A stretch of DNA of 64,000 bases, from positions 62,001 to 126,000 of the forward strand of contig JANYLM010000049.1 in assembly GCA_025357835.1 (NCBI GenBank), read 5' to 3'. The DNA comes from Gammaproteobacteria bacterium (GTDB taxonomy: Bacteria; Pseudomonadota; Gammaproteobacteria; Steroidobacterales; Steroidobacteraceae). The translations under genes and the position numbers were made by a program. The number at the start of each line of letters is the position of its first letter. Within the stretch, counting starts at the first letter, position 1. Below, one piece after another: positions 56,787 through 64,000 of the stretch. The notes beneath the pieces were generated by a model. It was not told the DNA's origin and did no database searches. It was given only the letters and a program-made list of their open reading frames with translations.

Positions 56787-58612
56787 TTGCCAATCGTGTC
56801 AACGACTTCGTGGTGAAGTTCGCCAATGTGAACGGCACGGGCTCGGCCAGCGCCAATTCGCTGGTCATGAAAGCGATTTTCCGCATGGGTGTGCCGGTAA
56901 CAGGAAAGAACTATTTCCCCTCGAATATCCAGGGGCTGCCCACTTGGTACGAAATCCGCGTGACGCGCGACGCCTATGCCGCCCGCGCGGCCCTGGTCGA
57001 CATCATGGTGGCGATGAATGCGGAGACTTATTCGCGAGATGTGCGCGAGCTCAGTTCCGGCGGCTACTTGATATACGACTCGACTTGGCCGCGCAGTTCG
57101 GTCCTGCAGCGCGGCGATATCACAGTGATCGGGGTGCCGCTCGCCAAGCTGGTCAACGAGAATTTCGACGGTGTGCGCAATCGGATACTGCTGAAGAACA
57201 TCGCCTACGCCGGTGTGCTCGCCGCCTTGATCGACGTCGATCTCGAAGTGATCAGCGGGCTCTTGACGGAGAGCTACGGCAAGAAACCGAAATTACTCGA
57301 TTCGAACACCAAGGCCTTGCGCTTAGGCTACGACTACGTCAAAACGAATTTGACCTCTCCGCTGCCGCTGCGGGTCGAGCACATGGATAAAACCCGCGGT
57401 CACATCATGATCGACGGTAATACCGCCGCCGGTTTGGGCTGCGTGTACGCGGGCGCAACGGTCGGTGCCTGGTATCCCATCACTCCCTCGACTTCGCTGA
57501 TGGATGCATTCAAGGGCTTTTGCGAACGCTACCGCGTCGATCCGCAGACCGGCGAGCGCAACTTTGCCGTTCTGCAAGCCGAGGATGAACTTGCCGCGGT
57601 GGGCATGGTGCTGGGTGCATCATGGAACGGCGCGCGCGCGTTTACACCGACCAGCGGCCCCGGCGTTTCCCTGATGAACGAATTCGTCGGGTTGGGCTAT
57701 TACGCCGAGGTGCCCTGTGTGATTTTCGATGTACAGCGGGTCGGACCGTCCACCGGCATGCCGACGCGCACTCAGCAGTCGGACATCATGCTCTGCGCCT
57801 ACGCCTCGCATGGCGATACGCGGCATGTGCTGCTGTTTCCGGCGAATCCGGAAGAATGCTTCTACATGGCGGTGCAGGCTTTCGACGTCGCGGAACGCCT
57901 GCAGACCCCGGTGTTCGTGCTCTCCGACCTAGATATTGGCATGAACGATTGGATGTGCCCGGACCTGAAATGGGACGACGCTTATCGTCCGGATCGAGGC
58001 AAGATCCTGTCGCAGGAGGAACTCGCCGGCCTGGAGAAGTTCTATCGCTACGTGGATCGCGATGACGACGCCATTACTTATCGAACCCTGCCGGGGACCA
58101 GCTCCAAGGGCGCCTACTTCACGCGCGGCTCGGGCCACAACCAATATGGCGCATACACCGAGGATTCGGCCGAATATCAATTCGTGCTTGATAGGCTGAA
58201 GCGTAAATTCGCCAACGCACCGAAATACCTGCCCAAACCCGTGCTGGTGGGCAAAGGCGGCAGCGACGTGGGAATAGTGAGCCTCGGCAGTTGCGACGGC
58301 GCGATTCGCGAGGCGCTCGACATCCTCGGTCGGCAGAAAATCGACGCGGATTACCTTCGGGTCAAGGCCTTTCCGTTCAACGGCGACGTCGAGACCTTCT
58401 TGAAATCGCATTCGACCATTTTCGTCGTCGAGCAGAACCGCGACGCGCAATTGAAATCCCTCTTGACGCTCGAGACTGCGGTGGAGAAGTCGAAGCTCCA
58501 TTCCATCTTGAGCTACAGTGGATTCCCGATGTCCGCCGACCCCATCGTCAATGGCATTCGAGCGAAGCTCGCCGAGGCGCCGCGGCTGACTGCGGTTCCC
58601 CGAAAAGTATAA
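56774..58612 (+). CDS. 2-oxoacid:ferredoxin oxidoreductase, fused gamma/alpha subunit (KorA-like)
   Basis: N-terminal gamma-type domain; IMIDGNTAAGLGCVYAGATVGAWYPITPSTSLMDAF; FTPTSGPGVSLMNEFVGLGYYAEVPCVIFDVQRVGPSTGMPTRTQQSD. Confidence 0.92.
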   Translation: MPGVIANRVNDFVVKFANVNGTGSASANSLVMKAIFRMGVPVTGKNYFPSNIQGLPTWYEIRVTRDAYAARAALVDIMVAMNAETYSRDVRELSSGGYLIYDSTWPRSSVLQRGDITVIGVPLAKLVNENFDGVRNRILLKNIAYAGVLAALIDVDLEVISGLLTESYGKKPKLLDSNTKALRLGYDYVKTNLTSPLPLRVEHMDKTRGHIMIDGNTAAGLGCVYAGATVGAWYPITPSTSLMDAFKGFCERYRVDPQTGERNFAVLQAEDELAAVGMVLGASWNGARAFTPTSGPGVSLMNEFVGLGYYAEVPCVIFDVQRVGPSTGMPTRTQQSDIMLCAYASHGDTRHVLLFPANPEECFYMAVQAFDVAERLQTPVFVLSDLDIGMNDWMCPDLKWDDAYRPDRGKILSQEELAGLEKFYRYVDRDDDAITYRTLPGTSSKGAYFTRGSGHNQYGAYTEDSAEYQFVLDRLKRKFANAPKYLPKPVLVGKGGSDVGIVSLGSCDGAIREALDILGRQKIDADYLRVKAFPFNGDVETFLKSHSTIFVVEQNRDAQLKSLLTLETAVEKSKLHSILSYSGFPMSADPIVNGIRAKLAEAPRLTAVPRKV

Positions 58613-58622
58613 AGAGTCCAAT

Positions 58623-59681
58623 ATGTCATACATCAACAAACCCAAAGTCGCGCATCCCTCGCTGCCCACCAATACGCTGGGCATGACCCGGCGCCAATAC
58701 GAGGGCAGCATGTCCACCCTGTGCGCTGGTTGCGGCCACGATTCGGTGACGGCGGCCATCATCGAAGCATGCTGGGGGCTTTCAATGCGCCCAGAACAAC
58801 TGGTCAAGCTCTCCGGAATCGGCTGTTCATCGAAGACCACCGCGTACTTCGTGAGCGGTTCGCATGGATTCAATTCGGTGCATGGCCGCATGCCCTCCAT
58901 CGCCAGCGGGGCGAATGCCGCCAATCGGCGGCTGACCTATGTGGGTGTGTCGGGGGACGGGGATTCGCTGTCAATCGGCATTGGGCAATTAGTGCATGCC
59001 ATCCGCCGCAACGTGAATATGCTGTACTTGATCGAAAACAACGGCGTTTACGGTTTGACCAAGGGCCAGTTCTCGGCCTCCGCCGATATCGGCACCAAGG
59101 CGAAGCGCGGTGACGTCAATTCCTCGCCGCCCATCGACCCGGTATTGCTGGCGCTGACCTTGGGTGCGACCTTCGTTGCGCGCAGCTTCTCCGGCGACAA
59201 GGCGCAGCTCGTGCCGCTCATTCAGGCTGGGCTGCGCCACAACGGCTTCGCCTTGATCGATGTGCTGTCGCCCTGTGTGACTTTCAACGATCATGAGGGC
59301 TCGACCAAGAGTTACACCTTCACGCGCGAACACTACCACCCGGCGGTGGAGGCGGATTTCGTGCCGCGGGCAGAGGAGATTGCAGTGGACTACGCTGCCG
59401 GCGAGTCGATTCCGGTGAGCTTGCACGACGGCAGCCGGGTCATTCTGCGAAAGCTGGACCCGACCTACGATCCCACCGATCGGTCCGCCGCATACAGCTA
59501 CATCGAAACCAAGCTCAAGAAAAACGAATACGTGACTGGGCTCATCCACATCGACGAAACGGACTCGACCGAGTTTCACAATTTGAACCGCACCGCTCAA
59601 GCCCCGCTTAATGGCATTCCATACGAAAAGCTGTCCCCGGGCAGCGCTGCGCTCGACAAGCTCATGGCGCGCTATCGGTAA
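58623..59681 (+). CDS. 2-oxoacid:ferredoxin oxidoreductase beta subunit (KorB-like)
   Basis: CAGCGHDSVTAAIIEACW; LSGIGCSSKTTAYF; HGRMPSIASGANAANRRLTYVGVSGDGDSLSIGIGQLVHAIRRNVNMLYLIENNGVYGLTKGQFSAS. Confidence 0.94.
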   Translation: MSYINKPKVAHPSLPTNTLGMTRRQYEGSMSTLCAGCGHDSVTAAIIEACWGLSMRPEQLVKLSGIGCSSKTTAYFVSGSHGFNSVHGRMPSIASGANAANRRLTYVGVSGDGDSLSIGIGQLVHAIRRNVNMLYLIENNGVYGLTKGQFSASADIGTKAKRGDVNSSPPIDPVLLALTLGATFVARSFSGDKAQLVPLIQAGLRHNGFALIDVLSPCVTFNDHEGSTKSYTFTREHYHPAVEADFVPRAEEIAVDYAAGESIPVSLHDGSRVILRKLDPTYDPTDRSAAYSYIETKLKKNEYVTGLIHIDETDSTEFHNLNRTAQAPLNGIPYEKLSPGSAALDKLMARYR

Positions 59682-59697
59682 GACTGCACAGGTTTGC

Positions 59698-60405
59698 TTA
59701 TGTTGACGGAGCAGAGCCCTGTACCGCTCGTCGCAACGCTGCCCGCGCCAGCAAGCGGGTGGAATCCAGCGTCGGCAGCGGAGAATTCGCATCATTCATA
59801 ATCAACGGGATCTCGGTGCAGCCGAGTACGACGGCGTCGCAGCCGTCCTCTTTCATGCGTCCAATGACTCGCTGATGATAAGCGACTGCTTCGGGCTTGA
59901 AGACCCCATACACCAACTCGTCCATGATGATGCGATGGACCTCATCGCGCTCGGCGGTACTAGGTCGTAAGTACTTCAGTCCCAATGCGGTGAGTTTCTC
60001 TGGATAGACCTCGCTCTCGACGAGCCACCGCGTTCCGATCAAGCCTAGGCACCGAAAGTCACGCTCGACAGCGTGTGCCGCGACGACCTCGGCGATATGG
60101 AGCCAAGGCAGCGGGGACCGGGTCACAATAAAGGCAAGCGCTTTGTGGATGGTATTGTCCGGGCAGATCAGGAAGTCGGCGCCGATTGCCGCTAGCTTGT
60201 TTGCGGATACGAGCATGAGTTCGCCCACGGCCTGCCAATCATTTAGATCGATGCGCGCCGTATACTCGGCAAGTGACGGCGTGTGCATCGAGACCTGGGG
60301 ATGAGCGTGCGCGCCAAGAAGCGCTGCACCTTCCGCGCAGATGGTCCGATAACAAAGCGCTGCGCCTTCGGCGGAGCAGCCAACAATTCCAATGTGACGG
60401 GTCAT
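59698..60405 (-). CDS. Aspartate/glutamate racemase family protein
   Basis: MTRHIGIVGCSAEGAALCYRTI; FLICPDNTIHKAL; DAVVLGCTEIPLIM. Confidence 0.85.
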   Translation of the reverse strand: MTRHIGIVGCSAEGAALCYRTICAEGAALLGAHAHPQVSMHTPSLAEYTARIDLNDWQAVGELMLVSANKLAAIGADFLICPDNTIHKALAFIVTRSPLPWLHIAEVVAAHAVERDFRCLGLIGTRWLVESEVYPEKLTALGLKYLRPSTAERDEVHRIIMDELVYGVFKPEAVAYHQRVIGRMKEDGCDAVVLGCTEIPLIMNDANSPLPTLDSTRLLARAALRRAVQGSAPST

Positions 60406-60574
60406 GATGTCTTTATATAAACGCTCGGCGTCCACGCTGAGCATTCTGGATGACTGATATTCTACGCCCGCCGGGCAAAATGCTATTTGCATTTCTGAAC
60501 TTTGACGCCTCCGGTCCGCAACGCCCGAACCGTGCGTTCGGCGGTCTTCGGGGGCACGATCAGCTGGCTCGGCG

Positions 60575-61528
60575 TTAGTTGCGTAGTAACTCACCTACCC
60601 GCCACACCCCTGTATGCACCGTAGGGGGCGAGTAATCAATGAAGTCCCACCGCAGCGGCGAGGCAGCTTTGCGCCGCCAGCCGCGAACAGCGCGGAAGCG
60701 CCATAGCCGCTCGGCGCCGGCGACCTGTTCAGACGCAGCTGCATTCCAGTCCACCTGCGCCCTGCCCTGAAGTTGCAATAGGTCTCCCGTCTCGAAATCG
60801 ACGAACAGCAGCGAGGCGCGTGGTTCAGCGCTCAAATTGCCCAGAGTGTTGAAATACTGATTGCCGCGAAAATCGGGAATCGTCAATTCGTCGCCGTCGA
60901 CGCGCACGAAACCCGGCCGACCGCCGCGATGCGAGATATCCGCACCGTAGGCTGCGCCCTTGCCGGCGCGGGAGCGGCTGGCAACGAAGAAAGTATCGGC
61001 CCGCCGGATCGTGGCCTGCGCCGCCTCATCCAAGTGCATGAAGGGTTCGACCGGGCTTGATTCGGGTACGGCCACATCGAGCTGCGGAGATGCGATGACG
61101 CGCCGCTGGATATATTGCGGACAATTTCCGAAGCTCTGGCTGACGGCAACATCGATGCCGCCTGCTGCCCGGCTGGTGATGTGGCCATTGGCGCGGTTGC
61201 GCCGGCGCGTCGAAAAATCGATGCCTAGAATGCCGATTTCGCGATCCGGCGCGAGTGCCTGCGCCGCGGGATCGCCGGAATCCGGGAGCGCTGCGATATG
61301 CAGAGTCACGGGCCCCGTGGATTGCACGAATCCTGGCGGGCCCCACAGCAGAGTCGCGAGCGGCCAACCGGCCGCGTCGACGGCGCCGATGAATATATAG
61401 GATAGCTGGGCGAAGAATTGCCGATGCTGGTCGGGCATGAAATCCCGGATGCCACCACCACCGCGGGGTCCGCCGCCCGCCATGGTCTGCGCGGCTAACT
61501 CATCGGGATTGAAGCGTGATTCATTCAT
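60575..61528 (-). CDS. Pyridoxamine 5'-phosphate oxidase-family (PNPOx-like flavin-binding) protein
   Basis: FFAQLSYIFIGAVDAAGWPLATLLWGPPGF; GADISHRGGRPGFVRVDGDELTIPDFRGNQYFNTLGNLSAEPRASLLFVDFETGDLLQLQGRA. Confidence 0.85.
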   Translation of the reverse strand: MNESRFNPDELAAQTMAGGGPRGGGGIRDFMPDQHRQFFAQLSYIFIGAVDAAGWPLATLLWGPPGFVQSTGPVTLHIAALPDSGDPAAQALAPDREIGILGIDFSTRRRNRANGHITSRAAGGIDVAVSQSFGNCPQYIQRRVIASPQLDVAVPESSPVEPFMHLDEAAQATIRRADTFFVASRSRAGKGAAYGADISHRGGRPGFVRVDGDELTIPDFRGNQYFNTLGNLSAEPRASLLFVDFETGDLLQLQGRAQVDWNAAASEQVAGAERLWRFRAVRGWRRKAASPLRWDFIDYSPPTVHTGVWRVGELLRN

Positions 61529-61535
61529 GGCCGCT

Positions 61536-62156
61536 TCAGGTCTGCGCGGGTAGCGGCGAGGCGGGAATGGGCTTGAAATGCGGCAAACCTTCGACACGGC
61601 GCAGCCACGCAATCACCGACACGTGCTCGTCAATCACAATGCCGCCTTCGGGTGCATGCGCGACATACGAATAGCAGGCGAGGTCGGCGATGCTGGCGTG
61701 TTCCGCCGCGAGAAAACTGCGGGTCTTCAGATGCTCGTTCATAAAGTGCAGCAGCACGCCGGCAATTTGTTTCGCGCGCGCCAGCTCGCCCGGAAAATTC
61801 CACAAGGTCACCATGCGCGCCAGCGCCGGACCGTACATTACTTCGCCCGCCGCGATTGAAAGCCAGCGCTGGACTCGCGCGGCGGCGACCGGCTCTTCCG
61901 GCAACCATGCGCTTCCTGGCGCATAGCGTTTGGCGAGGTACACGAGAATGGCATTGCTGTCGGTGAGCGTCAGGTCGCCATCCTGCACCACGGGTATCTG
62001 GCGCAGTGGGTTCAATTTGTGGAATTCCGGCGTGCCGCGGACCGTGGCCGGGGACGGTGTGAAGCGATAGCGCAGGCCAAGCATCCGCAATAGCAGTTCG
62101 ACGCGGTGGGTATGCCCTGACAACTCCGTCCCATGAAGAATGATTTCGGTAGACAT
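61536..62156 (-). CDS. Glutathione S-transferase family protein
   Basis: ILHGTELSGHTHRVELLLRMLGLRYRF; FHKLNPLRQIPVVQDGDLTLTDSNAILVYLAKRY. Confidence 0.92.
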   Translation of the reverse strand: MSTEIILHGTELSGHTHRVELLLRMLGLRYRFTPSPATVRGTPEFHKLNPLRQIPVVQDGDLTLTDSNAILVYLAKRYAPGSAWLPEEPVAAARVQRWLSIAAGEVMYGPALARMVTLWNFPGELARAKQIAGVLLHFMNEHLKTRSFLAAEHASIADLACYSYVAHAPEGGIVIDEHVSVIAWLRRVEGLPHFKPIPASPLPAQT

Positions 62157-62215
62157 AGCGGTTTCCTGTGCAGTTGCCCGAATGATGGGGTGGGCCTAGT
62201 TTACTATTGCGTTTT

Positions 62216-62233
62216 ATGACATTAATATGTCAT
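62216..62233. promoter_or_regulatory. Candidate LysR operator: perfect 7-bp inverted repeat, 4-nt spacer
   Basis: ATGACAT-TAAT-ATGTCAT in the GST/LysR divergent intergenic region. Confidence 0.55.
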
Positions 62234-62269
62234 TTTAAAAAGTAAGAATTCCATAAATGGGAATAATCA

Positions 62270-63163
62270 ATGGACCGACTAGATGAGTTGGCTGTATTTG
62301 TCGCCATCATTGAGGCGGGCAGCCTGGTCAGCGCCGCCCGGCGACTACGGCGGTCGCCTCCCGCCGTCACCCGCGCGCTGAACGCCTTGGAAGATCGCAT
62401 CGGCCTGCGTCTGGTTGAACGGACGACGCGGCGGCTGGCCCCCACCGAAGCTGGTAGCGCACTTGCCCAAAGGGCGCGGGCCTTGATTGTGGACTACGAA
62501 GAGACCTTGCTCGGCGCGTCGCAGGCGCCGGTTCGCGGGGTGTTACGCATCACGGCGCCGGTGCAGTTTGGCCGTCGCCATGTAGCACCCCTGGTGTCGG
62601 CATTCCTCAACGAATATCCTGAGGTTCGAGTTGAGCTGTCGCTCAATGACCGCAATGTCGACCTCATCGAGGAGGGCCTCGATCTCGCCGTGCGCATCGG
62701 TCCTCTCGCGGACTCAAGCTTGGTATCACGGCAGGTTGGAAGCGTGCGTCGAGTCGTCGTGGCCAGCCCCGGGTATCTCGCGCGACGGGGTGTGCCGCAA
62801 ACTCCATCGGATCTGGCAACGCACGACACCATATTCGGCATGGCACGCACACCCGCGCGTGAATGGCGCTTCGGCCCAGCGCAGCGCGGCGCCGTCGTGC
62901 GGCTTTCCCCGCGTCTTCTCGTCGATGACGTAGAGACCCAGCTGCAGGCGGCGCAGTCCGGCCGCGGCATTGCGCGCCCACTCTCCTACCAGGTAACCGA
63001 GGAATTGGCCTCCGGAACCCTGGTACGGTTGCTGCGGGACTTCGAACCGGATCCCTTGCCGGTGCAACTGGTGACTGTAAGTCGTGGCTACACGGCGCCC
63101 AAGGTTCGAGCCTTCCTGGACTCGGCGGTGATGACCTTCCGTGACATCGACGTCATCAGGTGA
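62270..63163 (+). CDS. LysR-family transcriptional regulator
   Basis: MDRLDELAVFVAIIEAGSLVSAARRLRRSPPAVTRALNALEDRIGLRLVERTTRRLAPTEAG. Confidence 0.94.
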   Translation: MDRLDELAVFVAIIEAGSLVSAARRLRRSPPAVTRALNALEDRIGLRLVERTTRRLAPTEAGSALAQRARALIVDYEETLLGASQAPVRGVLRITAPVQFGRRHVAPLVSAFLNEYPEVRVELSLNDRNVDLIEEGLDLAVRIGPLADSSLVSRQVGSVRRVVVASPGYLARRGVPQTPSDLATHDTIFGMARTPAREWRFGPAQRGAVVRLSPRLLVDDVETQLQAAQSGRGIARPLSYQVTEELASGTLVRLLRDFEPDPLPVQLVTVSRGYTAPKVRAFLDSAVMTFRDIDVIR

Positions 63164-63176
63164 TCCTCGAGAAAGC

Positions 63177-63881
63177 TCAGGGCTGCAAACGCGTGACCGA
63201 CCAAGGAGCATCTGAGCCGCCGCCATGCCGATCGGGCAAAGATCTCGTCCAGCGTGCGCGGTCGTGAATGCGGAACTCGCCTTCCACCCACAGCTCCACC
63301 GCGTCGGCACATAGCCGAAATCCGCCCCAATTGGCCGGCCGCGGCACATCCACCGCGACATCCTCGGGTTCCGCGGTGCCGGGGCCTTCGTAGGGAATCC
63401 CAAATCGGCGCGCCGCCGCTGTTACGCTGCGTTTCAGCGCCTCGCGCGATTCCACGGGCTGGCTCTGTTCGCTGGCCCAGGCGCCCAGGCGGCTTTGCCA
63501 GGGACGGGTTAGGAAATAGGCATCGTTCTCGGCATCGGATAGCGAATCCACCGTTCCCTCGACGCGCACCTGGCGGTGACGGTGATCCCAGTGAAATACT
63601 ACCGCGGCCCTGCGGTTGGACTCGAGCTCCCGACCCTTGCGCGAGCGATAGTTGGTATAGAAAAGAATATGGCCAAGCTTGGCGTCGATGTCTTTGCAGA
63701 GCACGACCCGGGCCGACGGATGGCCGCGAGCGTCAACGGTCGCCAATACCATGGAGTTGGGATTGGGTTGGGCGGCATCAGCCTGAGCCTGGGCCAGCCA
63801 TTGTGCGGCGACGAATAGGGGATTCGACGGCAGTGGATCAGGTAGGGTTTCCGTCCAATAAGTCTTTATGCTGCTGCTCAT
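63177..63881 (-). CDS. pdxH: Pyridoxamine 5'-phosphate oxidase
   Basis: PNSMVLATVDARGHPSARVVLCKDID; FYTNYRSRKGRELESNRRAAVVFHWDHRHRQVRVEG; SEQSQPVESREAL. Confidence 0.94.
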   Translation of the reverse strand: MSSSIKTYWTETLPDPLPSNPLFVAAQWLAQAQADAAQPNPNSMVLATVDARGHPSARVVLCKDIDAKLGHILFYTNYRSRKGRELESNRRAAVVFHWDHRHRQVRVEGTVDSLSDAENDAYFLTRPWQSRLGAWASEQSQPVESREALKRSVTAAARRFGIPYEGPGTAEPEDVAVDVPRPANWGGFRLCADAVELWVEGEFRIHDRARWTRSLPDRHGGGSDAPWSVTRLQP

Positions 63882-63970
63882 GTGGATATGGTAGCCGTGC
63901 CGCTGCGCTTGCGGTAGCCGCCGACCGCCAGTAAAACGGGAGCGGCAAAAATGGGAGTGTTTTTTCGACA

Positions 63971-64000
63971 TGAATCTCGATGAATTGCGAACCGCGCTGA
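63971..64000 (+). CDS. Start of an unidentified gene running off the right edge (MNLDELRTAL...)
   Basis: ATG divergent from pdxH, open to the window end; only ~10 codons visible. Confidence 0.3.

Noticed and set aside
1-64000. CRISPR arrays, tRNA/rRNA genes, prophage or IS elements
   Set aside because: No regularly spaced repeats, transposase/integrase motifs or convincing tRNA-like sequence seen by eye; CRISPRCasFinder and tRNAscan-SE would confirm.

Overview
This 64 kb window is a dense, GC-rich chromosomal segment from a proteobacterium, probably gammaproteobacterial (Xanthomonadales/Nevskiales/Steroidobacter-like by gene content; this is inference). I saw no tRNA, rRNA, CRISPR, prophage or IS element. 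Main blocks: (1) 0-5.3 kb: LysR regulator, two class-C beta-lactamase-fold serine hydrolases and a DUF1611/DgcN-like protein. (2) 5.3-21.8 kb: housekeeping and envelope genes (HtrA protease, split B12-dependent ribonucleotide reductase NrdJa/NrdJb, MltD-like transglycosylase, L,D-transpeptidase, PpnN-like protein, ParA, FKBP, HU, YggT, ProC, YggS). (3) 21.8-25.2 kb: three tandem PilT/PilU retraction ATPases, with three hairpins between the first two. (4) 25.1-29.6 kb: a possible lipid-remodelling group (GT4 glycosyltransferase, Mpo1-like membrane protein, membrane-anchored class-III aminotransferase, phosphatidylserine decarboxylase). (5) 29.6-33.5 kb: pyrB-ruvX-yqgE-tonB-gshB. (6) 33.7-43.0 kb: Pil-Chp chemosensory cluster, followed by a decayed TPR gene. 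(7) 44-52 kb: rsmE, bioA, ampD, hybrid kinase, GGDEF-EAL protein, PduO-type cobalamin adenosyltransferase. (8) 55-59.7 kb: 2-oxoacid:ferredoxin oxidoreductase module. (9) 59.7-64 kb: Asp/Glu racemase-like protein, PNPOx-like protein, GST/LysR pair, PdxH. Best leads: the lipid-remodelling group, the pilT-pilU triple hairpin, the nrdJ control region (DnaA box, sigma70-like promoter, NrdR-like box), the D-amino-acid-like hydrolase/DUF1611 cluster, the divergent leaderless promoter pair at 13.8 kb, and the frameshifted TPR gene. All family assignments come from reading the translations; no database search was run.
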